A stretch of DNA of 64,000 nucleotides from CAYVRJ01 sp964453645 (GTDB taxonomy: Bacteria > Bacillota > Clostridia > Christensenellales > JAWKQI01), in assembly GCA_964453645.1 (NCBI GenBank), contig CAYVRJ010000001.1:62001-126000 (forward strand), in the 5' to 3' direction. Under the pieces are notes generated by a model that saw only the letters and a program-made list of their open reading frames with translations, did not search any database and was not told the origin of the DNA. Positions 9,112-17,079 of the stretch are shown piece after piece. The position numbers were made by a program, and so were the translations under genes. The stretch's first letter is position 1. Each line of letters opens with the position of its first letter.

Positions 9112-9906
9112 ATGATCATCGATTTTCACACCCACGTTTTTCCCGATGAATTGGCACCAAAGGCGTTGGCATCGGTTTTAAAAAACATCAATTATATCTA
9201 TTCCCCATCCACCGATATGACCATAAAGGGGCTACATCAGCACATGGCGCACACCGGCATAGACATTTCGGTCAACCTGCCGGTGATCACCAAACAATCT
9301 CAGTTTCAAAGCACAAACCTTTGGGCCAGAGAAATTTGCAGCGAAAAAATCATTTCCTTTGGAGGTGTTTTTCCCCACACGGACGACTATAAACGAGACA
9401 TCGATTTTGTTGTGGATCTGGGGCTTTTGGGCATTAAATTTCATGCCGAATATCAAAACTTTGTACTGGACGATGTTTCGATGCTCAAAATTTACGACTA
9501 CGCCCTGAGCCGTGGGTTAATCATCGTGCACCACGCAGGGATCGACCCGGGCATGCCAAAACCCTACAAGAGTTGTCCCCAACAGTTTGCAAACATTGCA
9601 GATGCCATGCAGGGAGGGGTCATCGTTGCGGCACACTTCGGTGGACACGCCCAGTGGGACGATGTTGAAAAGCATTTGGTGGGTAAAAATATTTATTTAG
9701 ATACGTCCATGGGGTTTGATTTTTATTCGCAAGAGCAGTTCCTGCGCATCGTTGCCGCCCACGGCTCGGACAAAATATTGTTTGCATCCGATTCCCCCTG
9801 GGGGGATGCAGAGCGGGAGGTTCAGGCCATGCGCTCCCTGCCCCTGCCCCAAGAGGAGATCGACAACATTCTTTTTGGAAACGCCAAACGCATTTTAAAG
9901 ATATGA
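9112..9906 (+). CDS. Amidohydrolase-2 family metal-dependent hydrolase
   Basis: This 264-residue TIM-barrel hydrolase opens with IIDFHTHVFPDEL, giving the metal-binding pair His6 and His8. Later come IVHHAGIDPG, AAHFGGHAQW and the closing FASDSPWGD with the metal-ligand Asp. This is the PF04909 type (aminocarboxymuconate-semialdehyde decarboxylase / 4-oxalomesaconate hydratase-like); the substrate is unknown. The ATG at 9112 has AGGAG at 9096-9100. The gene stands between two terminators, followed closely by a tiny gene that may share its transcript. Confidence 0.85.
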   Translation: MIIDFHTHVFPDELAPKALASVLKNINYIYSPSTDMTIKGLHQHMAHTGIDISVNLPVITKQSQFQSTNLWAREICSEKIISFGGVFPHTDDYKRDIDFVVDLGLLGIKFHAEYQNFVLDDVSMLKIYDYALSRGLIIVHHAGIDPGMPKPYKSCPQQFANIADAMQGGVIVAAHFGGHAQWDDVEKHLVGKNIYLDTSMGFDFYSQEQFLRIVAAHGSDKILFASDSPWGDAEREVQAMRSLPLPQEEIDNILFGNAKRILKI

Positions 9907-9966
9907 CCGCTGGTTTATTTGTATAATTCTAACATCTCGGCACATACTAAACCTGAGGTGATTTTT

Positions 9967-10143
9967 ATGGATAAGAAATACAGTGGGCTAAATCAATTGA
10001 TCGCTCAAGACACACAAGCAAAAGAATACTACAATAAGTTGCCGGATTACGTGAGAGACCAGATGAGCCAGCGGGAGCAAAACATCAACTCCTTGGAAAG
10101 TCTGAAAGATTACGCCGAAAACCTATTGCGGGGAGACGATTAG
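9967..10143 (+). CDS. Small conserved-type hypothetical protein (58 aa)
   Basis: The protein is 58 residues, soluble and charged, and predicted mainly helical, with no signal peptide, membrane segment or cysteine. It contains YYNKLPDYVRDQM followed by a QREQNINSLESL helix and ends in LLRGDD. I recall similar short proteins of unknown function in Clostridia, but cannot confirm this here. ATG at 9967 is chosen because GAGGTG sits 7 nt upstream and a terminator begins inside the stop codon; an extension to 9919 has no ribosome site. Confidence 0.7.
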   Translation: MDKKYSGLNQLIAQDTQAKEYYNKLPDYVRDQMSQREQNINSLESLKDYAENLLRGDD

Positions 10144-10167
10144 AAGGGAAACCTTCTAATTTTTTTA
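10140..10167 (+). terminator. Intrinsic terminator
   Basis: TTAGAAGG, GAAA loop, CCTTCTAA, then eight T. The stem overlaps the stop codon of the 58-residue gene. Confidence 0.9.
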
Positions 10168-10224
10168 TATATTCGTTACAAAAGGTTTATTGTACAAAAT
10201 CAAATATAATGGTATGATGAAACC

Positions 10225-11388
10225 ATGAAGATAATCATTACAACTGCTTTTGGGCTGGAAGCCGTGACAGCCAGAGAGTTAAAAGACTTGGGATACGAAA
10301 ACTTTGTAACGGATAACGGCAGAATCCTGCTGGAGGGGCAACCAAACGACATTGCCCTGTTCAACCTGCATTTGCGCACGGCGGGAAGGGTTTTAATTGA
10401 AGTGGGTTGTTTTGTTGCAACCACGTTTGATCAGCTCTTTGAAGGGGTGAAAGCCCTGCCCTGGGGCGATTATCTGGAACGGGATGCAGCGTTTATCATT
10501 GCGGCGAGAAACGTTCGCTCCACTTTAATGAGCGTTCCCGACACCCAGGCTATCACCAAAAAGGCAATCGCCGTGAAGCTTGCGAGTAAGTATGGAATTT
10601 CCATTTTACCCGAGACGGGTGCCAAATATAAAATCGAAACTTGGGTGGTGAAAGACTCCGTCTCTGTGACCATGGACACCAGCGGGGAGGGCTTGCACAA
10701 GCGAGGGTATCGGAAGCTTTCGGGGGTATCCCCCCTGCGGGAGACCATGGCAGCAGCCCTGGTATCCCTATCCGTTTGGAACAAGGAGCGATTGCTCGTC
10801 GACCCCTTTTGCGGAAGCGGAACCATTTTAATCGAGGCCAGTATGATGGCTCTTGGCATAGCCCCCGGGCTCAACCGAAACTTTGACTTTGAGCACTTTG
10901 GTTTTATGCAAACAGACATAAAACGTCTAAAGGCAAATGCCAGAGAGACAGCCCAGGAGAATTTGAAGAATCAAAACGCTTCGTTTAAACTGGTGGGTTA
11001 CGACATCGATGGAAAAGTGCTGCACACCGCAAGGCAAAACGCCAAGGATGCGGGTGTGTTGGATTTTGTGGACTTTCACCAAAGGGATTTTAACGACTTT
11101 TCGTCCAACAAAAAATATGGCGTGGTGATCACCAACCCACCCTACGGGGTTCGGATGTTGGAAAAAGACCAAGCCGAGGGGATCATTAAAAAAATGGGCA
11201 CTGTGTTTTCAACGAAACCCGATTGGTCGGTGTATATTTTGTCCTCCCTAAACGGTGTTGAGAAGCTTTTTGGCAAAAAGGCAACAAAGCGCAGAAAACT
11301 CTTTAACGGCAACATTCAAACGGGGTACTACCAGTTTTTGGGGGAACGGCCTCCCAAGCGGGACAGTGGGGAAAACAATGAAGAGTAA
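10225..11388 (+). CDS. THUMP-domain rRNA guanine-N2 methyltransferase-like protein (RlmL/YpsC family)
   Basis: This 387-residue protein has an N-terminal ferredoxin-like and THUMP RNA-binding region (about residues 1-160) and a class I SAM methyltransferase domain. The SAM-binding loop is VDPFCGSGTILIEA and the catalytic N-P-P-Y motif is Asn304 to Tyr307 (TNPPYGVRML), the signature of N2-guanine methyltransferases. Modification of 23S rRNA is likely from the family. A TATAAT at 10205-10210 just upstream is probably its -10 box, though I see no clear -35. The following gene overlaps its 3' end by 11 nt. Confidence 0.9.
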   Translation: MKIIITTAFGLEAVTARELKDLGYENFVTDNGRILLEGQPNDIALFNLHLRTAGRVLIEVGCFVATTFDQLFEGVKALPWGDYLERDAAFIIAARNVRSTLMSVPDTQAITKKAIAVKLASKYGISILPETGAKYKIETWVVKDSVSVTMDTSGEGLHKRGYRKLSGVSPLRETMAAALVSLSVWNKERLLVDPFCGSGTILIEASMMALGIAPGLNRNFDFEHFGFMQTDIKRLKANARETAQENLKNQNASFKLVGYDIDGKVLHTARQNAKDAGVLDFVDFHQRDFNDFSSNKKYGVVITNPPYGVRMLEKDQAEGIIKKMGTVFSTKPDWSVYILSSLNGVEKLFGKKATKRRKLFNGNIQTGYYQFLGERPPKRDSGENNEE

Positions 11389-11860
11389 GGCAGTTCAAAC
11401 CATACAAATTCTTTGCTGTTTGTTCATTTTGCTAACCCTGAGTGGATGTATTTTCATGGGTTATTTATTTGAAACGAGTATTTTCTTGCCAAAGTATGAG
11501 GATAAGGAGTGTTACTACAGCGACGGTTTTCAAGACTACACCGACTACTGCAAGTTTTTTTACAAACCGGGATCCGTTTTGGAATTTGAAAACAACAAGA
11601 ATTTTCAAAAAGTGACGGAAGAGGACGTGGCAAACATTGTTGGGTATATCGAAAACTTTGAGGGGTGGATGGAAAATCAGGATTTTAAAGATCGTTACGA
11701 TTTTAAAATGGCCCAAATCAAAGCGGGAGATTATTTTGCAATTGTAACGAAGGAAGGTCAGCCCATTGGTCAGGGGTACTACGACAAGTACGAGGACTAC
11801 GACGTCTATTATTTCGATACAAATAAAAATATCCTGTATATGTTTCACAACAACATATAA
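11378..11860 (+). CDS. Hypothetical lipoprotein
   Basis: This 160-residue protein has a hydrophobic signal ending in a lipobox, LSGC, with Cys24 as the predicted lipidated residue. The mature part is acidic and very rich in Tyr and Asp, with YYDKYEDYDVYYFD near the end. I recognise no domain. ATG at 11378 overlaps the methyltransferase gene by 11 nt and places the signal peptide at the N terminus; longer in-frame starts would bury it. A terminator follows at 11883. Confidence 0.75.
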   Translation: MKSKAVQTIQILCCLFILLTLSGCIFMGYLFETSIFLPKYEDKECYYSDGFQDYTDYCKFFYKPGSVLEFENNKNFQKVTEEDVANIVGYIENFEGWMENQDFKDRYDFKMAQIKAGDYFAIVTKEGQPIGQGYYDKYEDYDVYYFDTNKNILYMFHNNI

Positions 11861-11882
11861 CAAATAACAGCCTAAAAATGAG

Positions 11883-11910
11883 GAGATACGCCACGGTGTA
11901 TCTCTTTTTT
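11883..11910 (+). terminator. Intrinsic terminator
   Basis: GAGATAC (11883-11889) pairs with GTATCTC (11898-11904), followed by TTTTTT. Confidence 0.85.
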
Positions 11911-12023
11911 GTGATGCATAATTTCCAAAATAATACGGCATATTAAATCTGTTAAGCAAAATGCAGATTCTGTGTTCAATGGGCACGATCTGGTTTTGGA
12001 AAACCTTGATCAGGAGGGAAACA

Positions 12024-12515
12024 ATGATACTGGATGGAACAAACTATTCAGAAGAAATACAGGAACTGGACGAATATATCGACGGTTTAGTGGAAAAAGA
12101 GGGTAAGCTCATTGCAGTGCTCCACCGGGCGCAGGAGTTAATCGGTTATCTGCCCGTGGAATTACAAAACTATGTGGCACATAAACTGGAAATTCCCACG
12201 GCAAAAGTCTATGGAGTTGTGACTTTTTACTCGTTTTTCACCATGGAGCCCAAGGGAAAATATAAAATCAACGTGTGTATGGGCACAGCGTGTTTTGTGC
12301 GGGGTGCCCAAGACGTTTTAAACGAATTCGAAAAAAAATTAGATATCGTACAAGGCCAGACATCTTCGGACGGCTTGTTCTCCCTAGACGGCATTCGGTG
12401 CGTGGGCGCCTGCGGGCTTGCACCCGTTGTTTCGGTGAACGGCAAGGTGTATGGCAGGGTGACTGTAGACGATGTTGATAAAATATTGGACGAATACAAC
12501 AATCAGGAGGGTTAG
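12024..12515 (+). CDS. Bifurcating hydrogenase NuoE-like subunit (HydC/HndA type)
   Basis: This 163-residue thioredoxin-like [2Fe-2S] protein is homologous to complex I subunit NuoE. Its four cluster cysteines are Cys85, Cys90, Cys126 and Cys130 (CMGTAC and CVGAC). In HydABC and HndABCD enzymes this subunit joins the flavin subunit in coupling NADH and ferredoxin to hydrogen. ATG at 12024 follows AGGAGGG. It is the first gene of a four-gene operon; a leader element separates it from the next gene. Confidence 0.92.
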   Translation: MILDGTNYSEEIQELDEYIDGLVEKEGKLIAVLHRAQELIGYLPVELQNYVAHKLEIPTAKVYGVVTFYSFFTMEPKGKYKINVCMGTACFVRGAQDVLNEFEKKLDIVQGQTSSDGLFSLDGIRCVGACGLAPVVSVNGKVYGRVTVDDVDKILDEYNNQEG

Positions 12516-12536
12516 CGTGAACGATTCTTTTAGAAT

Positions 12537-12577
12537 GATTTGTGCCGCACGTGAAGCGGGGAATGGAGTTTTTTATG
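12537..12577 (+). promoter_or_regulatory. Recurrent leader element, copy A
   Basis: GATTTGTG is followed by a 4-bp hairpin (12545-12548 with 12556-12559, 7-nt loop), then GGAATGGAGTTTTTTATG, which carries the ribosome site and start codon. The same arrangement recurs at 58069 and 62659. Just upstream is a second small hairpin, ATTCT-TTT-AGAAT (12524-12536). Confidence 0.65.
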
Positions 12578-12970
12578 TCAAAGATTAAATCCCTAGAGGA
12601 GTTAAAAAAGATTCGGGAGTTGTCCAACCAAGACTTAACCCTGCGCACAACCGGGGAAAACCCGGAGAGAACGGTCATTGCCGTGGGTATGGCCACCTGC
12701 GGCATTGCGGCAGGGGCAAGGGAAGTGATGTCCGCCCTGCTGCAAGAGATTAACGGCCGGAGGCTCACCAATGTCTCTGTGGTGGCCACGGGTTGCCTTG
12801 GCTTTTGTTATGCAGAACCTATGATGGAGGTGCGCAAGCCGGGGGAGAGTGTCATTCGCTATGGCAATGTAACCCCCGATGTTGCCAAGGAAATATTAGA
12901 GAAACACGTGTTGAGCGGAGAGTTTGTTGTGGGTCACATCTTTACTAAGGGGGTGTCCCAAAGTGAGTAA
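12575..12970 (+). CDS. Hydrogenase-associated [2Fe-2S] ferredoxin-like subunit (HndB type)
   Basis: This 131-residue thioredoxin-fold [2Fe-2S] protein has Cys42 (MATCGIAAGARE), Cys74 and Cys78 (TGCLGFC), matching HndB-type small subunits found between the NuoE- and NuoF-like genes of NADP- or NAD-linked [FeFe] hydrogenases. It probably relays electrons or stabilises the complex. ATG at 12575 is preferred because GGAG lies 7 nt upstream in the conserved leader; an in-frame ATG at 12563 is inside that leader. The next gene starts within its last codons. Confidence 0.85.
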   Translation: MSKIKSLEELKKIRELSNQDLTLRTTGENPERTVIAVGMATCGIAAGAREVMSALLQEINGRRLTNVSVVATGCLGFCYAEPMMEVRKPGESVIRYGNVTPDVAKEILEKHVLSGEFVVGHIFTKGVSQSE

Positions 12971-14756
12971 ATACAGAATGCACGTGCTGATCTGCGGCGG
13001 AACGGGTTGTATGGCTTCGGACAGCGAAACCATTTACGACGATTTTGTGGCAGGAATTCAAAAGAAGGGGTTGCAGGACGAGATACAGGTTTTAAAAACC
13101 GGTTGCTTTGGTTTTTGCGAACAAGGCCCCATTGTAAAAATCTATCCCGACAACGTGTTTTATGTGCGGGTGTCAAAGGACGACGTTTCCGAACTCATTT
13201 CTGAACACGTGATTAAGGGCAGAAGTTTAAAACGGTTGATGTACGTAGACCCCCAAGGGGGGCAGAGCGTGGAGGAACACCACGACATTCCCTTTTATCA
13301 ATCCCAAGTGCGAGTGGCCCTGCGCAACTGCGGCATTATCGACCCCGAGCGCATCGAGGATTATATTTCCGTTGGGGGATACGAAGCTCTGGGCACCTGT
13401 ATCTATAACTTAACCCCCGAGCAGATTATCGACACGGTGAAGGAGAGTGGCCTTCGGGGCAGAGGGGGAGCGGGATTCCCCACAGGGCTCAAGTGGGGGT
13501 TTGCCCGGAGTTATATGTCGGACAAGAAATACGTGGTGTGTAACGCAGACGAGGGAGACCCGGGTGCGTTTATGGATCGATCCATTTTAGAAGGAGACCC
13601 CCACTCGGTGCTGGAGGCAATGGCCATTTGCGGCTTTGCCATTGGTTCGGACGAAGGGATTATTTATGTGCGGGCAGAATATCCCTTAGCCGTGCACAGG
13701 CTTCGCGTTGCCATACAGCAGGCGGAGGAATTCGGTCTGTTGGGGGATAACATTCTGGGTTCGGGCTTTTCATTTAAAATATCGCTGAACTTAGGTGCAG
13801 GTGCATTTGTATGCGGAGAAGAGAGTTCGCTGCTCAACTCCTTGGAGGGGGGAAGAGGGGAACCCCGCACCAAACCACCCTACCCCGCCGAAAAGGGTTA
13901 TTGGCAAAAACCCACCAACATCAACAACGTAGAGACCTTTGCAAACATTTGTCCCATCATATTAAAGGGTGCACAGTGGTTTAGGAAGGTTGGTACGGAA
14001 AAATCCAAGGGAACGAAGGTGTTTGCACTGGCGGGTAAGGTGAACAACGTGGGCCTGGTGGAAGTGCCCATGGGTATTACCCTGCGCGACATCGTCTTTA
14101 AAGTGGGGGGGGGCATTCGGGAAGGCAAGGAGTTTAAGGCCGTGCAGACGGGGGGACCGTCGGGGGGCTTTATTCCCACAGAACAACTGGATCTACCCAT
14201 CGATTTCGAAACCCTCACCTCCGTTGGTTCTATGATGGGTTCGGGCAGCATGATCGTGCTGGACGAAGACGACTGCATGGTGAACATGGCTAAGTTCTAC
14301 TTGGAATTTACGATGGACGAGAGTTGCGGAAAGTGTACCCCATGCAGAATCGGCAACGTGCGCATGTATGAAATATTGGATAGAATCACCAAGGGCAACG
14401 GGTGTGAGGAAGATATGGCCACCCTGCAAGAGCTTGGCGAGTATTTAAAAGATACGTCCCTGTGTGGTTTGGGGCAATCGGCACCCAACCCCATTTTATC
14501 CTCCCTGCGGCACTTTAGGGACGAATATATGGCGCATATCCGAGATAAGAGATGCCCGGCGGGGGCGTGTATGGATTTGCTGCAATACGTGATCATCGAT
14601 GAGAAATGCATCGGATGTACCGTTTGCGCCAAGAACTGCCCCGTGAGCTGCATTGCAGGAGAGCGCAAGAAGATTCACCACATCGATCAGGAGCGGTGTA
14701 TCAAGTGCGGCGTGTGTGCGGCAAAGTGCCCCACGAACGCCATCTTCAAGGTGTAA
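12963..14756 (+). CDS. Bifurcating hydrogenase flavin subunit (NuoF-like, HydB/HndC type)
   Basis: This 597-residue protein has an N-terminal [2Fe-2S] thioredoxin-like domain (Cys10, Cys15 and TGCFGFC), then a NuoF-like NADH- and FMN-binding core (GRGGAGFPTGLKWG and CNADEGDPGAFMDR). The 4Fe-4S motif CGKCTPCRIG follows, and two C-terminal ferredoxin clusters (CIGCTVCAKNCP and CIKCGVCAAKCP) complete it. The flavin is the bifurcation site in HydABC. The GTG start at 12963 overlaps the previous gene by 8 nt and follows AAGGGGGTG; the upstream open frame lies inside that gene. Confidence 0.94.
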   Translation: MSKYRMHVLICGGTGCMASDSETIYDDFVAGIQKKGLQDEIQVLKTGCFGFCEQGPIVKIYPDNVFYVRVSKDDVSELISEHVIKGRSLKRLMYVDPQGGQSVEEHHDIPFYQSQVRVALRNCGIIDPERIEDYISVGGYEALGTCIYNLTPEQIIDTVKESGLRGRGGAGFPTGLKWGFARSYMSDKKYVVCNADEGDPGAFMDRSILEGDPHSVLEAMAICGFAIGSDEGIIYVRAEYPLAVHRLRVAIQQAEEFGLLGDNILGSGFSFKISLNLGAGAFVCGEESSLLNSLEGGRGEPRTKPPYPAEKGYWQKPTNINNVETFANICPIILKGAQWFRKVGTEKSKGTKVFALAGKVNNVGLVEVPMGITLRDIVFKVGGGIREGKEFKAVQTGGPSGGFIPTEQLDLPIDFETLTSVGSMMGSGSMIVLDEDDCMVNMAKFYLEFTMDESCGKCTPCRIGNVRMYEILDRITKGNGCEEDMATLQELGEYLKDTSLCGLGQSAPNPILSSLRHFRDEYMAHIRDKRCPAGACMDLLQYVIIDEKCIGCTVCAKNCPVSCIAGERKKIHHIDQERCIKCGVCAAKCPTNAIFKV

Positions 14757-14769
14757 GGGGGAGAAGAAC

Positions 14770-16503
14770 ATGAGTAAGATTAACGTTACAATCAACAACA
14801 TAGACCTGCGGGTGGACGAGGGCATGACTGTGCTGGAGTGCGCAAGGAAGGTGGGTGCCCACATCCCCACCCTGTGCCACTTGCACATCCACGATGTGAA
14901 TATGGTGAACCAAGTGGCCACTTGCCGGGTGTGCATGGTGGAGGTGGTGGGTCGGCGAGGGCTGGCAACCGCCTGCAACACAGTGATGACCGAGGGTATG
15001 GTGGTGAAGACCAACACCCCCAAGGCGATCAAGGCACGGCGTTTGGCCGTTGAGCTGCTGCTCTCCAATCACCCCAAGGACTGTTTGGTTTGTTTGAGAA
15101 ACCAGCGGTGCGAACTACAGGGGTTAGCAGCCGAACTCAACATTACAGAAATAAAATACGAAGGAAAACATTCGGACTTTAAAAAGGATTTCTCCAGTTT
15201 ATCACTGGTGCGAGATCCAAACAAGTGCATCCTGTGCCGTCGGTGTGAGACCATGTGTAACACCGTGCAGACAGTGGGGGTATATTCCGCCGTACACCGT
15301 GGATTCGATACAGTGATGGGCACAGCCTTCGACAACCCCATGTTAGACACCTGCTGCACCTTTTGCGGGCAATGTGTCTCCGTGTGCCCCACCGGGGCAT
15401 TGACCCAAGTGAGTAACATTGGGGCAGTGTGGGATGCCATCAACGATTCAGAGAAGTATGTGGTGGTGCAAACCGCTCCAGCCGTTCGGGTTGCGCTGGG
15501 AGAAGAGTTTAAACTCCCTGCGGGAACAAGGGTGACGGGGCAGATGGTTGCAGCCCTGAGGAGGTTGGGGTTCGACAAAGTGTTCGACACCGACTTTGCC
15601 GCAGACCTGACCATTGTAGAAGAGGCATCCGAGCTGATACACCGCTTGGAACACAAGGGCACACTGCCCATTTTAACCAGTTGCTGCCCTGCTTGGGTTC
15701 GGTTTATTGAGCATCAATTCCCCGAGTTGTTGGATATTCCCTCCAGTTGCAAATCTCCTCACGAGATGTTTGGTGCCGTTGCAAAGACCTATTTGGCAGA
15801 AAAATTAAACATCGATCCATCAAAGATGGTGGTGGTATCGGTGATGCCCTGTCTGGCAAAAAAATATGAAGCGGCACGGCCTGAACTCTCCCACGATCAC
15901 ATACAAAATGTAGACTACGCCATCACCACCCGGGAGTTGGCACAGATGATCAAAGAGGCGGGCATTGGTTTTGACGAATTACCCGACGAAGAGTTCGATC
16001 ATTTGATGGGTGAATCCACGGGAGCGGGAGTGATTTTTGGCACCACGGGAGGTGTTATCGAAGCGGCAGTGCGCACGGCCTACGTGTGGCTCACGGGAGA
16101 AAAACCCAAGGATGTGGAGTTCACGCAACTTCGGGGCTTGGATGGCATTAAAGAAGCCACGTACAACATCGGTGGGCAGGATTTCAACATTGCGGTTGCC
16201 CACGGTTTGGGTAATGCCCGCAAGCTGTTGGAGGACATTCGGGATAAGAAGGTGAACTACCACGCCATTGAGATTATGGCTTGCCCCGGCGGATGTGTGG
16301 GCGGTGGGGGGCAACCCTATCACATGAACGACGAGGAGATTTTACGAAAGCGAACCGAGGGTATATACAAGGAAGATCGAGCCAAGAAAGTGCGCTATGC
16401 CCATGAGAACGGGGAGGTGCAAAAGTTGTACGACGAATACTTGGGCACGCCCTATGGGGAAAAGGCTCACGAGCTGCTCCACACCCACTTTACAAAGAGA
16501 TAG
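14770..16503 (+). CDS. [FeFe] hydrogenase catalytic subunit (HydA, group A3-like)
   Basis: This 577-residue catalytic subunit starts with a plant-type [2Fe-2S] domain (CRVCMVEV), then a His-liganded 4Fe-4S site (HPKDCLVCLRNQRC) and two ferredoxin clusters (CILCRRCETMC and CTFCGQCVSVCP). The H-cluster motifs are all present: L1 TSCCPAW, L2 MPCLAKKYE and L3 MACPGGCVGGGGQP. With the flavin subunit it should evolve hydrogen from NADH plus reduced ferredoxin, or run in reverse. ATG at 14770 follows AGGGGGAG, 13 nt behind the flavin-subunit gene. No HydE, HydF or HydG maturase gene is in the window. Confidence 0.95.
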   Translation: MSKINVTINNIDLRVDEGMTVLECARKVGAHIPTLCHLHIHDVNMVNQVATCRVCMVEVVGRRGLATACNTVMTEGMVVKTNTPKAIKARRLAVELLLSNHPKDCLVCLRNQRCELQGLAAELNITEIKYEGKHSDFKKDFSSLSLVRDPNKCILCRRCETMCNTVQTVGVYSAVHRGFDTVMGTAFDNPMLDTCCTFCGQCVSVCPTGALTQVSNIGAVWDAINDSEKYVVVQTAPAVRVALGEEFKLPAGTRVTGQMVAALRRLGFDKVFDTDFAADLTIVEEASELIHRLEHKGTLPILTSCCPAWVRFIEHQFPELLDIPSSCKSPHEMFGAVAKTYLAEKLNIDPSKMVVVSVMPCLAKKYEAARPELSHDHIQNVDYAITTRELAQMIKEAGIGFDELPDEEFDHLMGESTGAGVIFGTTGGVIEAAVRTAYVWLTGEKPKDVEFTQLRGLDGIKEATYNIGGQDFNIAVAHGLGNARKLLEDIRDKKVNYHAIEIMACPGGCVGGGGQPYHMNDEEILRKRTEGIYKEDRAKKVRYAHENGEVQKLYDEYLGTPYGEKAHELLHTHFTKR

Positions 16504-16517
16504 TACTGGTATGTTAT

Positions 16518-16590
16518 TGCAGGGCGTTTCCCTGCACCCACCAAAGGGTATTTTTGAAAAAATACCCTTTGGAAACCCAAAAACTTTATC
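16518..16590 (+). terminator. Palindromic terminator cluster after the hydrogenase operon
   Basis: TGCAGGG...CCCTGCA (16518-16536) is followed by a perfect 15-bp stem (16541-16555 with 16558-16572) with a 2-nt loop and internal A and T runs. It continues into the complement of the AAAGTTTTTGGGTTT repeat. It works as a terminator and also belongs to the repeat family, in inverted orientation. Confidence 0.75.
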
Positions 16591-16692
16591 GATTCCCTTC
16601 TGTTTTTAAATTTACCCCAAATACTTATAAGCTCATAGATTTGAGATTTTTTTATATATTTTTATTGGACATAAGTTTATTTTAAATATACC

Positions 16693-16741
16693 TTGACAGA
16701 TTAGGTATGTTCGTGTATTATGTATCACGAGAGAGGTGATA
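16693..16741 (+). promoter_or_regulatory. Promoter and candidate PadR operator
   Basis: TTGACA (16693-16698), 17-nt spacer, TATTAT (16716-16721). Immediately downstream is the inverted repeat TATCAC-N7-GTGATA (16723-16741), which overlaps the AGAGGTG ribosome site of the padR-like gene and is well placed for autorepression. Confidence 0.65.
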
Positions 16742-16745
16742 TATT

Positions 16746-17069
16746 ATGTCTATTGCTTCAGATATGTTGCGAGGTCATACCGAGACCATCATTCTAAAGC
16801 AACTGCTTCAAAAGGACAGCTACGGTTACGAAATCAACAAAGCTGTTCAGGAGATTACAAACAACGCCTACGAGCTCAAAGAAGCCACTTTGTATTCTGC
16901 CTTTCGGCGTTTGGAGGGGGCAGGGCTGATCAACTCCTATTGGGGGGACGAGGCCATCGGCGCCAGGAGGCGCTACTACTCCATTACGGCCCAGGGCAGA
17001 GAGCAGTACAGCGTGAGCATTGCAGAATGGCAAGAGGCAAAAAATTTGATCGACAGATTAATTGTATGA
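16746..17069 (+). CDS. PadR-family transcriptional regulator
   Basis: This 107-residue winged-helix repressor has the family hallmarks RGHTETIILKQLL, GYEINK, LKEATLYSAFRRLE and RRYYSITAQGRE. PadR repressors are dimeric and commonly control envelope or drug-response genes. ATG at 16746 follows AGAGGTG. The two downstream genes, an ORF with a permease-prefix-like region and a DUF4097 protein, are a standard partnership for PadR in Bacillota, and the three end at one terminator. Confidence 0.93.
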   Translation: MSIASDMLRGHTETIILKQLLQKDSYGYEINKAVQEITNNAYELKEATLYSAFRRLEGAGLINSYWGDEAIGARRRYYSITAQGREQYSVSIAEWQEAKNLIDRLIV

Positions 17070-17079
17070 GGAGGGAATT

